Positions 27,185 to 35,631 of a DNA stretch of 64,000 nucleotides are shown here, in pieces (position 1 is the first letter of the stretch; every line of letters begins with the position of its first letter). Both the position numbers and the translations under genes were made by a program. The stretch is from NCBI GenBank assembly GCA_030432655.1, contig JAUILA010000003.1:1-64000 (forward strand). Direction: 5' to 3'. A model generated the notes under the pieces. The model was not told the DNA's origin. It ran no database searches and saw only the letters and a list, made by a program, of their open reading frames with translations. The DNA is from Bacteroidia bacterium (lineage in GTDB: Bacteria > Bacteroidota > Bacteroidia > Cytophagales > Cyclobacteriaceae).

Positions 27185-27874
27185 ATGCCAGTCCAGGAAT
27201 ATGCCATAATAGTAGCCGGAGGCAAGGGAACCCGCATGCATTCGGATACTCCCAAGCAATTTATGTTACTTGAGGGCAAACCTGTATTAGCCCATACCAT
27301 TGACGCATTCCTTTCATACAATGCTGACATGACCATTATCCTGGTTTTGCCAGCTGATGAAATTGAATCCTGGAAAAATCTCTGTACCCAATTTAATTAC
27401 CATCCGGATGTCCTTCTTACCAGTGGTGGGGATTCACGTTTTCAATCAGTAAGGAACGGACTTAATGCAATAACCGCTGAAAAAGGCCTCGTGGCCATTC
27501 ATGACGGGGTAAGACCTTTGGTTGATTCCGATATTATCGGGGCTTCGTTCCGGCTTGCGGCCGTACATAAAAGTGCGGTAGCAGCTGTAAGGCTGAAGGA
27601 ATCGCTCCGGATCACCGATCAGGATACTACACGTGCCGTAGACCGGTCACAGTACCGTATGATCCAGACACCTCAAACATTTGATCTGGAAATGATCAGA
27701 AATGCTTATAAAATTCGTGAAACACCGAACCTGACTGATGATGCCAGTGTCGCCGAACAGGCCGGCCATAAAATATCCCTTTTTGAAGGGAGTTATGAAA
27801 ATATTAAGATTACAACACCCGAAGACCTGGTGGTCGCCCGGGCATTATTGCAGGAGAGAAATAAGCAAGGCTGA
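27185..27874 (+). CDS. ispD: 2-C-methyl-D-erythritol 4-phosphate cytidylyltransferase IspD
   Basis: Third enzyme of the non-mevalonate isoprenoid pathway; couples MEP with CTP. The nucleotide-binding start IIVAGGKGTRMHSDTPKQFMLL, the VAIHDGVRPLVD motif and QTPQTFDLEMI are diagnostic. The 229-residue length is usual. Co-transcribed with queA. It shows that this organism makes isoprenoids through MEP, at least at this step. Confidence 0.95.
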   Translation: MPVQEYAIIVAGGKGTRMHSDTPKQFMLLEGKPVLAHTIDAFLSYNADMTIILVLPADEIESWKNLCTQFNYHPDVLLTSGGDSRFQSVRNGLNAITAEKGLVAIHDGVRPLVDSDIIGASFRLAAVHKSAVAAVRLKESLRITDQDTTRAVDRSQYRMIQTPQTFDLEMIRNAYKIRETPNLTDDASVAEQAGHKISLFEGSYENIKITTPEDLVVARALLQERNKQG

Positions 27875-27909
27875 CACGGATTTGGGTGCCAGCCCTCACA
27901 TCACGGACG

Positions 27910-28131
27910 TCAGTATTCGTCCTCGTTGAAAAAGAAGTCTTCTTTGGTGGGATAATCAGGCCAGATCTCCTCAATGTTTTCATAAGGTTGGCCATCATCT
28001 TCAAGTTCCTGAAGGTTTTCCACAACCTCCAGCGGTGCGCCTGTTCTGATCGAGTAATCAATCAATTCGTCCTTGGTAGCAGGCCATGGCGCGTCTTCCA
28101 AATAGGATGCTAGTTCTAGTGTCCAGTACAT
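27910..28131 (-). CDS. DUF2795 domain protein
   Basis: A 73-residue acidic protein (MYWTLELASYLEDAPWPATKDELIDYSIRTGAPLEVVENLQEL). Helical residues and the PWPATKDELIDYA-like motif match DUF2795, a small soluble family that is common in Bacteroidota and Actinobacteria and has no established function. It is convergent with ispD and has its own promoter, so it is probably monocistronic. Confidence 0.85.
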   Translation of the reverse strand: MYWTLELASYLEDAPWPATKDELIDYSIRTGAPLEVVENLQELEDDGQPYENIEEIWPDYPTKEDFFFNEDEY

Positions 28132-28170
28132 AGTAATTCCTCTATGATATTACCTTTTAAAATTTTGCTG

Positions 28171-28200
28171 CAAAAATATAATTTCTGTCTTCAATTCAAA
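28171..28200 (-). promoter_or_regulatory. Promoter of the DUF2795 gene
   Basis: Minus-strand TTTG (28197-28200), an 18-bp spacer and TATTTTTG (28171-28178) match the Bacteroidota -33/-7 consensus. The start codon lies 40 bases downstream, preceded by AGAGGA, a weak Shine-Dalgarno. Confidence 0.65.
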
Positions 28201-28352
28201 TAATATATCAATTATTTTACCTATCGCAAGAAATCGTTGACAGAAACCAATATTTATGGTCGCAACACCTGTTAGTTGTGAAAAGTTTAAAATATGTAAC
28301 CTTTTTATGCGTAAAAGTTTGAGTTCGCCCTAAAGAATTCATTCTCAAGCAA

Positions 28353-28360
28353 TAGCTTTG
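28353..28360 (+). promoter_or_regulatory. -7 promoter element for ettA
   Basis: TAGCTTTG matches TAnnTTTG and ends 5 bases before the ettA ATG, again implying a very short leader. The -33 element is unclear. Confidence 0.5.
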
Positions 28361-28365
28361 CAAAC

Positions 28366-30051
28366 ATGAGCAACGACAAAAAAATAATTTTTTCTATGGC
28401 GGGGGTTACTAAAACCTACCCTCCTCAGAAAACTGTACTTAAGAATATTTACCTCTCCTTCTTTTATGGCGCCAAAATAGGCGTGCTTGGCCTTAACGGT
28501 TCCGGTAAATCATCACTGCTTCGCATAATTGCCGGGGTGGACAAAGACTACCGGGGAGAGGTCGTTTTCGACGGAAGTTATTCAGTCGGACTCCTTGAGC
28601 AGGAACCTGAGCTGGATAAAAGCAAGACCGTCCGCCAGGTGGTGGAAGAAGGAGTTCAGGAAACAGTAGACCTCCTGAACGAATTTGAGAATATTAACCT
28701 GAAATTCTCTGAACCGGAAATAATGGAAGATCCGGATAAGATGAATGACCTGATTGAAAAACAGGCAAAAGTTCAGGAAAAACTTGATCGGCTCAACGCC
28801 TGGGAACTTGATTCGAAACTTGAACGCGCCATGGATGCACTTCGTACCCCTCCGGCGGACGCCCGGATCGAGGTTCTTTCCGGGGGAGAGAAACGCCGTG
28901 TGGCAATGTGTCGTCTCCTTCTGCAGGAGCCCGATATCCTTTTGCTGGATGAGCCTACCAACCACCTCGATGCCGAATCGGTGCACTGGCTGGAGCATCA
29001 CCTGCAGCAATATAAAGGCACGGTGATAGCCGTTACCCACGATCGTTATTTCCTGGATAATGTTGCCGGATGGATACTGGAGCTTGACCGTGGGGAAGGA
29101 ATCCCCTGGAAAGGCAATTACAGCAGCTGGCTGGAGCAGAAACAGAGCCGTCTTGCCCAGGAAGAGAAAACCGAATCCAAGAGGCAAAAAACACTGGCTC
29201 GTGAGCTGGAATGGGCGCGGATGACACCAAAGGGACGCCATGCCAAATCCAAAGCCCGATTAAACAATTATGATAAACTCCTGAATCAGGAAATCGGCGA
29301 GCGGGAAGCGAAACTTGAATTATTCATACCTCCCGGTCCGCGTCTGGGAGATAAGGTTATCGAAGCACACGGGGTTTCCAAAGCATTTGGTGATAAACTC
29401 CTGTATGAAAACCTTGATTTTATTCTCCCGAAAGCAGGAATTGTCGGGGTCATCGGCCCTAACGGTTCCGGTAAAACCACTTTATTCAAAATGATCACCG
29501 GCCAGCTGTCGCCGGATCAGGGAACATTTGAGGTCGGTCCTACAGTAGACATTGCCTATGTTGACCAGGAACACGATGATCTCAAGCCGGAAGATACCGT
29601 TTGGGAAGCTATTACCGGCGGCAATGAACTGATCAACCTCGGGGAAAAGCAAATGAACAGTCGCGCTTATGTAAGCAAGTTCAACTTCAACGGGACTGAT
29701 CAGCAGAAAAAGGTTAAGGAATTATCCGGCGGTATGCGAAACAGGGTACATCTGGCCATCGCACTGCGCCAGGGCGCCAACCTGTTGCTGCTGGATGAGC
29801 CCACCAACGACCTGGATGTGAATACCCTGCGGGCCCTGGAAGAAGGTCTGGAGAATTTTGCCGGATGTGCTGTAGTAATCTCTCACGACCGGTGGTTCCT
29901 GGACAGGATATGCACGCACATTCTTGCTTTTGAAGGCGATTCCCAGGTTACCTGGTTTGATGGTAATTTCACTGAGTATGAAGAAAACCGCAAGGAGCGT
30001 ATGGGAGATATAATTCCCAAGCGTATTAAATACAAAAAGCTTACTGCTTAA
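28366..30051 (+). CDS. ettA: Energy-dependent translational throttle protein EttA (ABC-F)
   Basis: Soluble ABC-F ATPase that binds the ribosomal E site and gates entry into elongation according to ATP level. The 561-residue protein has two ABC domains: Walker A GLNGSGKSS and GPNGSGKTT, signatures LSGGEKRRVAMCRLL and LSGGMRNRVHLAIAL, Walker B LLLDEPTNHLD and LLLDEPTNDLD. The arm region in ABC1 and the linker (EWARMTPKGRHAKSKARLNNYDKLL) match the EttA subfamily closely. No membrane segments. Its TAA shares one base with the next ATG. Confidence 0.95.
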   Translation: MSNDKKIIFSMAGVTKTYPPQKTVLKNIYLSFFYGAKIGVLGLNGSGKSSLLRIIAGVDKDYRGEVVFDGSYSVGLLEQEPELDKSKTVRQVVEEGVQETVDLLNEFENINLKFSEPEIMEDPDKMNDLIEKQAKVQEKLDRLNAWELDSKLERAMDALRTPPADARIEVLSGGEKRRVAMCRLLLQEPDILLLDEPTNHLDAESVHWLEHHLQQYKGTVIAVTHDRYFLDNVAGWILELDRGEGIPWKGNYSSWLEQKQSRLAQEEKTESKRQKTLARELEWARMTPKGRHAKSKARLNNYDKLLNQEIGEREAKLELFIPPGPRLGDKVIEAHGVSKAFGDKLLYENLDFILPKAGIVGVIGPNGSGKTTLFKMITGQLSPDQGTFEVGPTVDIAYVDQEHDDLKPEDTVWEAITGGNELINLGEKQMNSRAYVSKFNFNGTDQQKKVKELSGGMRNRVHLAIALRQGANLLLLDEPTNDLDVNTLRALEEGLENFAGCAVVISHDRWFLDRICTHILAFEGDSQVTWFDGNFTEYEENRKERMGDIIPKRIKYKKLTA

Positions 30052-30545
30052 TGACTAAAATCCTTTATTTGGTCCGTCATGCAAAATCAAGCTGGTCTGA
30101 TCCCTCTCTGAGGGATTTTGACCGGCCGCTGAACAGCCGGGGGAAAAGAGATGCTCCTGAAATGGGGCGAAGGCTGTCCGAACGAGGGGTGATTCCTGAC
30201 CTGATGCTGTCAAGTCCGGCCAACCGTGCGCTTACCACCTGTCGTCACATTGCAGAAAAGCTCGAATACCCCAGAGCGGCCATTGAAACTGATGACAATA
30301 TATATCATGCAGGTTCCGGTACGTTGCTGGAGGTAGTGCAAAGTATTGACGATACCTGGCGGACGGTCCTTCTATTCGGGCATAACCCGGGATTTACCGA
30401 CTTTGCCAATGCACTTAATGATACAGATATTGATAACATACCTACTTGCGGAATAGTACGCTGTGAATTCGATGTTAATTCATGGAAAGAGGTCAGGTAC
30501 AGCAAAGGCAAACAGATTTACTTTGATTACCCGAAGAAGAAATAA
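30051..30545 (+). CDS. SixA-like histidine phosphatase
   Basis: A 164-residue single-domain phosphatase of the histidine phosphatase superfamily. YLVRHAKSSW holds the catalytic His at about residue 10, RDFDRPLNSRGKRDAPEMG and SSPANRALTTCRHIAE follow, and LFGHNPGFTDFAN carries the second active-site His. SixA-type enzymes can dephosphorylate phosphohistidine on HPt or phosphotransferase proteins, but members also act on small phosphates; the substrate is unknown. Start overlaps the ettA stop (TAATG), so the two are co-translated. Confidence 0.88.
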   Translation: MTKILYLVRHAKSSWSDPSLRDFDRPLNSRGKRDAPEMGRRLSERGVIPDLMLSSPANRALTTCRHIAEKLEYPRAAIETDDNIYHAGSGTLLEVVQSIDDTWRTVLLFGHNPGFTDFANALNDTDIDNIPTCGIVRCEFDVNSWKEVRYSKGKQIYFDYPKKK

Positions 30546-30570
30546 AAAAGGCCCTGTCAGGGCCTTTTTT
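30544..30570. terminator. Bidirectional terminator between sixA-like gene and hslU
   Basis: GGCCC / GGGCC stem with loop TGTCA, flanked by AAAAAA on one side and TTTTTT on the other, serving both convergent genes. Confidence 0.85.
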
Positions 30571-30580
30571 TGTTTCAAAA

Positions 30581-31984
30581 TTACAGTATGAATTCGCTCA
30601 GATCCTTGTCTTTCACCAGGCCGTCCAGCTTATCCTTGACCATTTCCCTGGTAATTACAATCTGCGCATTCGGACCGATCTTATCAGGAACATCAAACAA
30701 TATTTCATTCAGCAACTGACTCATCACGGTATGAAGCCGGCGCGCTCCTATATTCTCCACTTCCGTATTGATCTTGAAAGCAGTTTCCGCAAGTTCCTTA
30801 AGCGCATCATCCTGAAAGGACAAGGTCACTTCTTCCGAACTCAATAATGCCTCATACTGCTTGGTTAGCGCATTTTTCGGCTCCTTGAGAATATGATAAA
30901 AGTCGTCGACTGTCAGGTTTTCCAATTCTACACGAATGGGGAAACGTCCCTGCAATTCTGGAATCAGATCAGAAGGTTTTGCCACATGGAATGCCCCGGC
31001 CGCAATGAATAGGATATGATCCGTATTGATCAATCCGTATTTCGTATTTACCGTACTTCCCTCCACGATCGGAAGCAAGTCACGCTGAACACCTTCCCGG
31101 CTTACGTCCGGGCCTCCCCCGCCCTTTTTCGAGGATCCTCCGGCCACTTTGTCAATCTCATCAATAAAGATGATACCGGTATTTTGCGCCTTGAGAATAG
31201 CGAGTTCCTTTACCTCATCCATATCAATCAACTTGGAGGATTCATCCTCAATCAGGATTTTACGTGCCTCTGATATCGTTACCTTTCGTTTTTTGTCCTT
31301 TTTGGGCATCATGCCGGAGACCATTTCCTGCAGGTTGATCATGGAAGACTCGTCCATCATACCGCCACCGATCATACCAATTCCTGAATTGGCCGGCTTC
31401 ATTACATTAATTTCTATTTTACGGTCTTCCAGCTCTCCATTCCGGATCTTCTCCCGGAAGCGCTCCCGTGTACGCTCATTCAGTTCGGCATCGCTCTGCG
31501 GGGTGGAATCGTTATTATCCGTACCCGCGTCGCGGGTCACTGCCCTTGTATTGCGGATTGGCGGAATCAGCGCATCGAGTATGATATCCTCAACAATCTG
31601 CTCGGCTTTTTCCTGAACCTCCTTCTTTTTTTCGGATTTCACCAGGTTGACAGAATGTTCGACCAGATCACGCACCATGCTTTCCACGTCGCGTCCTACA
31701 TAACCGACTTCGGTAAATTTGGATGCCTCCACTTTGGTAAACGGGGCATTGGCAATCCGGGCAAGCCGGCGCGCGATTTCTGTTTTACCCACGCCGGTCG
31801 CACCTATCATCAGGATGTTATTAGGAACGATATCACCCTTGATATCCTCTTTCACCTTCATCCTTCTCCAACGGTTTCGAAGAGCGATAGCAACATTTCG
31901 CTTCGCGTCCTTTTGTCCGATAATATATTTATCAAGTTCAACCACAATTTCCCGTGGTGTAAATTGAATTTCTGGATTATTCAT
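30581..31984 (-). CDS. hslU: ATP-dependent protease ATPase subunit HslU
   Basis: AAA+ unfoldase that pairs with the HslV peptidase. I start it at ATG 31984 (MNNPEIQFTPREIVVELDKYIIGQ), 467 aa, since the earlier start at 32008 overlaps porQ. Walker A GATGVGKTEIA is at about residues 61-70. The I-domain follows, then Walker B GIIFIDEIDKVAG, and the sensor helix near EVENIGARRLHTVMSQLL. The C-terminus DLSEFIL can dock into HslV. hslV is not adjacent: the flanking genes are porQ and a SixA-like phosphatase. Confidence 0.96.
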   Translation of the reverse strand: MNNPEIQFTPREIVVELDKYIIGQKDAKRNVAIALRNRWRRMKVKEDIKGDIVPNNILMIGATGVGKTEIARRLARIANAPFTKVEASKFTEVGYVGRDVESMVRDLVEHSVNLVKSEKKKEVQEKAEQIVEDIILDALIPPIRNTRAVTRDAGTDNNDSTPQSDAELNERTRERFREKIRNGELEDRKIEINVMKPANSGIGMIGGGMMDESSMINLQEMVSGMMPKKDKKRKVTISEARKILIEDESSKLIDMDEVKELAILKAQNTGIIFIDEIDKVAGGSSKKGGGGPDVSREGVQRDLLPIVEGSTVNTKYGLINTDHILFIAAGAFHVAKPSDLIPELQGRFPIRVELENLTVDDFYHILKEPKNALTKQYEALLSSEEVTLSFQDDALKELAETAFKINTEVENIGARRLHTVMSQLLNEILFDVPDKIGPNAQIVITREMVKDKLDGLVKDKDLSEFIL

Positions 31985-31988
31985 ATTT

Positions 31989-32978
31989 TTAATATCTATT
32001 CTTCCCAAATAGCCGGACGGTGTTTACCACAATGGTGAAGTTATGAGCTCCACCAGCGGCGTGGTACCCGCCACGACTGTATGCTAACTCAAAAGCCTTG
32101 ACCCGAAACATGACACCGAATGAAAATCCGGCCATTCCGGAAGCTTCTTCTAATTTTAACTGTTGCCTGATCAAATGGTTATAACCAAGCCTGAAATTTA
32201 CATTCCGGCTGATCAGGACCTCTGCACCTATATTCAGGTGCCTGAAAATTTCATCTGCGGTCCCTGCCTTCTCCTCTCCTTCAGGGGTTTCATTCCACGA
32301 ACTAAGCCTGTAGGCTGTGAATGAAAACCTTACCGGCATGAACTCCGGTTTAAATGTCAGCCCTGCGCGAACATCAAAAGGAACCTGATTATCAGATCCA
32401 TCTTCATAATCATCAATCAGGAACCCAACATTCCGGATCACCAGCCCCGCATTAAAATCCTTTTCGGGATGTATAAAAACCCCGCCAATATCCATCATCA
32501 GTCCGTTCGCAGTATAGCCTGCTATTGATGAGGAAACGAACTTCAGGGACGCTCCCATGGAGAAATTACCCGAACGATGCGAACGACCGATCATAATCAT
32601 CGATTCCGACGCATTCTCCCGACCTGTAAATTGGCCGGTCGGATCATAACCGTCAAAATCACCGTATCCCATGCGCTCGGCCGCAATCATCCAGGGGCCG
32701 GAGCCACCCAGTTCATCCTGATAGGCCATCATCAGTTTGTTACTTCTGGCGAAGTAGGACAGATAACTGAACGATGCATTGCCATTCAGGGTGTCTGTCG
32801 CCAGCGCCGGATTGGATGTCATCAGGTTCACATCCTGTCCAGGTAGGGAAACCATGTAGCCACCCGTGCCTGTGAGCCTGGCATGCCCCGGAATGTCCAT
32901 AAACCGGAAAATCCCGCGGTCCTGAGACTGAACACTCAGACCCAGAAAGAACAAAGATGCCAGGAAAAGATATCTCAT
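31989..32978 (-). CDS. porQ: Type IX secretion system protein PorQ
   Basis: Outer membrane beta-barrel of the T9SS attachment complex, which anchors cargo proteins to A-LPS. The 329-residue product has a signal peptide (MRYLFLASLFFLGLSVQSQ) and then the PorQ-type sequence: FRFMDIPGHARLTGTGGYMVSLPGQDVNLMTSNPALA, FNAGLVIRNVGF and the C-terminal barrel strands. It lies between lon (9 bases upstream) and hslU (4 bases downstream) on the minus strand. Confidence 0.88.
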   Translation of the reverse strand: MRYLFLASLFFLGLSVQSQDRGIFRFMDIPGHARLTGTGGYMVSLPGQDVNLMTSNPALATDTLNGNASFSYLSYFARSNKLMMAYQDELGGSGPWMIAAERMGYGDFDGYDPTGQFTGRENASESMIMIGRSHRSGNFSMGASLKFVSSSIAGYTANGLMMDIGGVFIHPEKDFNAGLVIRNVGFLIDDYEDGSDNQVPFDVRAGLTFKPEFMPVRFSFTAYRLSSWNETPEGEEKAGTADEIFRHLNIGAEVLISRNVNFRLGYNHLIRQQLKLEEASGMAGFSFGVMFRVKAFELAYSRGGYHAAGGAHNFTIVVNTVRLFGKNRY

Positions 32979-32987
32979 TCCGGCAAT

Positions 32988-35450
32988 CTACTGCTTCTGC
33001 ACGGTCTCATCAAAAGAAAAATGCAAAGGATTCTTCACCTTTTGTGAGAGCAGGGCCAGGTCCAGGACCTGCTCCACATCTTCCACGTAATGCATATTCA
33101 GGCCCTTGATGTACCTTTCATCAATCTCTTTTATGTCTCGTTCATTTCTTGCCGACAGAATAATATCTTTTATTCCGGCTCTTCTTGCGGCAAGAATTTT
33201 CTCCTTGATTCCGCCAACGGGCAATACCTTTCCCCTCAGGGTTATCTCACCTGTCATGGCAATTTTTGACCGAATCTTTCGCTGGGTATAGATTGATGCC
33301 AGTGACGTGAGCATGGTAATCCCTGCAGAGGGTCCGTCTTTCGGCACCGCACCCGCCGGGATATGTACGTGAAGATCATATTGATCAAAAGCGCGGTGAT
33401 CGATATCCAGCTTGTCCGCATTGGCACGAAGGTAAGAAATGGCCGCCATGGCCGATTCCTTCATTACATCCCCCAGCTGACCTGAAAGAGTCAGCTTGCC
33501 TTTCCCCTTACTCAGGCTGGATTCAATAAACAGGATTTCGCCACCGGACTGCGTCCAGGCAAGCCCCGTCACTACCCCGGCGATTTCATTACCCTGGTAC
33601 ATTTCCTTGTCAAATTTGACCGGCCCAAGGATTTTCTCAATATCTGCCAAAGTAACCTGAGGATCCACTTCCTCTTCCATCGCAACCGATTTGGCGGTAT
33701 TTCGGATTATCGACCCGATCTCACGTTCCAGATTCCGGACTCCGGATTCCCGGGTATACCCTTCAATCAGTTTTACCAGGGTTTTCTTATTAAATTTAAC
33801 GTCCGTCCTTTTCAGTCCGTGATCTTTTATCTGCCTTGGGATGAGATGCTTCTTGGCTATTTCCGTTTTTTCGTCGGTGGTGTACCCATTGATCTCAATG
33901 ATTTCCATGCGGTCCCTAAGTGCCGGGTGAATAGTATCCAGCGAGTTGGCTGTTGCGATAAAAAGCACCTTCGACAGGTCGTATTCCAGCTCCAGGTAAT
34001 TATCAACAAATCCACTGTTTTGTTCCGGGTCCAGCACCTCCAGCAGGGCCGATGCGGGATCCCCGCGAAAATCGGAACTTACCTTGTCAATTTCATCAAA
34101 TATGAAAACGGGATTGGAGGAACCTGCCTTTTTGAGATTCTGAATAATTTTACCCGGCAATGCTCCCACGTAGGTTTTACGATGCCCGCGTATCTCGGCC
34201 TCGTCATGTACACCACCAAGCGACATCCTGATATATTTTCTTTTCAACGCACGCGCAATCGACTTCCCTAACGAGGTTTTACCCACGCCCGGAGGGCCGT
34301 AAAGGCATAATATCGGACCTTTTAATTCCTTTTTCAATTTCAGTACCGCCAAAAACTCAATGATCCGGTCCTTCACCTTTGTCATTCCGAAATGGTCCTT
34401 GTCAAGAATGCGGCGGGCACGTTTCAGGTCATAATTATCCTCTGTAAATTCATTCCAGGGAAGATCAAGCATGAATTCCACGTAATTCATGGCTACAGGA
34501 TATTCCGCAGCAGCAGGATTGATCCTTGAGATTTTCTCCAGCTCCTTGTTGAAGTGATCATGAACATCATCCGGCCAACCTTTATCATCCCCGCGTTTCC
34601 TGAGGATTTCAATTTCCTTATCCGGACCGTCATATCCCAGCTCATCCTGAAGTACCTTGATCTGCTGACGGAGGTAATAGTCCCTTTGCTGCTGATCAAT
34701 ATCCGTATGTACTTTCTGTTGAATATCATTTTTCAACTCCAGGAGCTGAATATCCTTATGCATGTACTCCAGCAAAACCGTAGCCCGTTCGCGTCCGTCT
34801 TCAATTTCCAGCAGCCGTTGTTTGTCGGAGACATCCACATTCAGGTTAGACGAAAGAAAATGGGTCAGGAAAGTAGGATTGTGAATATTATCCAGTGCCA
34901 TCTGCGCTTCCTGCGGAATTTCCGGATTTAGCTTGAGAATTTTACTGGCGGCATCCTTCAGCGACTGCACGATGGCCTTGGTTTCCTTTTTGGAAATAGT
35001 TGGAAACTCGCTGGATAACAAATTTATTTTCGCCATGATGTACGGCTCATCCGCCAGGATCTCATCGATGTTGAATCGACTCTTACCCTGAATAATAATG
35101 GTCGTATTGCCATCAGGCAACACCAGCATTTTTATAATTTTGGCTACCGTTCCGCAGGTGTACAGGTCATCCACACCGGGATCATCTATGTTTCCGTTCT
35201 TCTGGGCAATAACACCTATGATGCGGTCTCCCTTATACGCCTTTTTTACCAGCTTTATAGATTTCTGACGACCTACCGTAATCGGAATAACCACCCCGGG
35301 AAACAGCACCGTGTTGCGAATGGGCAGAATGCCAAGTTCAGTAGGTAAATCATCTTTCTGATTTTCAAGCTCCTCTTCCGGATTGATCAGCTGAATGAGA
35401 TCATCCGTTTGTTCCTCTACTAAATCAGACAAAAGTATCGAGTTGAACAT
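32988..35450 (-). CDS. lon: ATP-dependent protease Lon
   Basis: AAA+ serine protease for misfolded and regulatory proteins. From the ATG near 35450 (MFNSILLSDLVEEQ) the product is 820 aa. The N-terminal substrate domain starts at ILPIRNTVLFPGVVIPI. Walker A GPPGVGKTS is at about 385-393, Walker B VFIFDEIDK near 448-456. The Ser-Lys dyad is Ser708 (KDGPSAGI) and Lys749 (VGGIKEK). An in-frame TTG at 35552 would add 34 residues that read like translated promoter DNA, so I reject it. Two palindromes lie just upstream. Confidence 0.97.
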   Translation of the reverse strand: MFNSILLSDLVEEQTDDLIQLINPEEELENQKDDLPTELGILPIRNTVLFPGVVIPITVGRQKSIKLVKKAYKGDRIIGVIAQKNGNIDDPGVDDLYTCGTVAKIIKMLVLPDGNTTIIIQGKSRFNIDEILADEPYIMAKINLLSSEFPTISKKETKAIVQSLKDAASKILKLNPEIPQEAQMALDNIHNPTFLTHFLSSNLNVDVSDKQRLLEIEDGRERATVLLEYMHKDIQLLELKNDIQQKVHTDIDQQQRDYYLRQQIKVLQDELGYDGPDKEIEILRKRGDDKGWPDDVHDHFNKELEKISRINPAAAEYPVAMNYVEFMLDLPWNEFTEDNYDLKRARRILDKDHFGMTKVKDRIIEFLAVLKLKKELKGPILCLYGPPGVGKTSLGKSIARALKRKYIRMSLGGVHDEAEIRGHRKTYVGALPGKIIQNLKKAGSSNPVFIFDEIDKVSSDFRGDPASALLEVLDPEQNSGFVDNYLELEYDLSKVLFIATANSLDTIHPALRDRMEIIEINGYTTDEKTEIAKKHLIPRQIKDHGLKRTDVKFNKKTLVKLIEGYTRESGVRNLEREIGSIIRNTAKSVAMEEEVDPQVTLADIEKILGPVKFDKEMYQGNEIAGVVTGLAWTQSGGEILFIESSLSKGKGKLTLSGQLGDVMKESAMAAISYLRANADKLDIDHRAFDQYDLHVHIPAGAVPKDGPSAGITMLTSLASIYTQRKIRSKIAMTGEITLRGKVLPVGGIKEKILAARRAGIKDIILSARNERDIKEIDERYIKGLNMHYVEDVEQVLDLALLSQKVKNPLHFSFDETVQKQ

Positions 35451-35476
35451 ATATGATGTCAATTTATCCTTATAAC

Positions 35477-35513
35477 TATGCCATAATGGCATAAGCAGGC
35501 CAAACACTGGCCT
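35477..35513. promoter_or_regulatory. Two adjacent palindromes upstream of lon
   Basis: TATGCCA-TAA-TGGCATA (35477-35493, perfect 7-bp arms) and AGGCCA-AACAC-TGGCCT (35497-35513, perfect 6-bp arms) lie about 25-65 bases upstream of the lon start. These are candidate operators; no known heat-shock element such as CIRCE is recognised. Confidence 0.5.
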
Positions 35514-35631
35514 ATTTATGTAATACGCTATACTGGTCAATACATGTGCCAAAAAAAGGTTATCGGGGTATCCTTGATAAAAAAGGTTTTTTATAACATC
35601 TTTATTCTTGGTTAATCATGGAAACTGTTAT

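Noticed and set aside
27875-27909. Hairpin GGCTG/CAGCC between ispD and DUF2795 gene as terminator
   Set aside because: Imperfect stem without a T tract on either strand.
28582-29241. 219-residue minus-strand frame
   Set aside because: Antisense of ettA between its Walker A and ABC signature; composition is not protein-like.
35451-35552. 34-codon N-terminal extension of lon from TTG 35552
   Set aside because: It translates the palindromes and AT-rich upstream DNA; the ATG near 35450 gives the normal Lon N-terminus.
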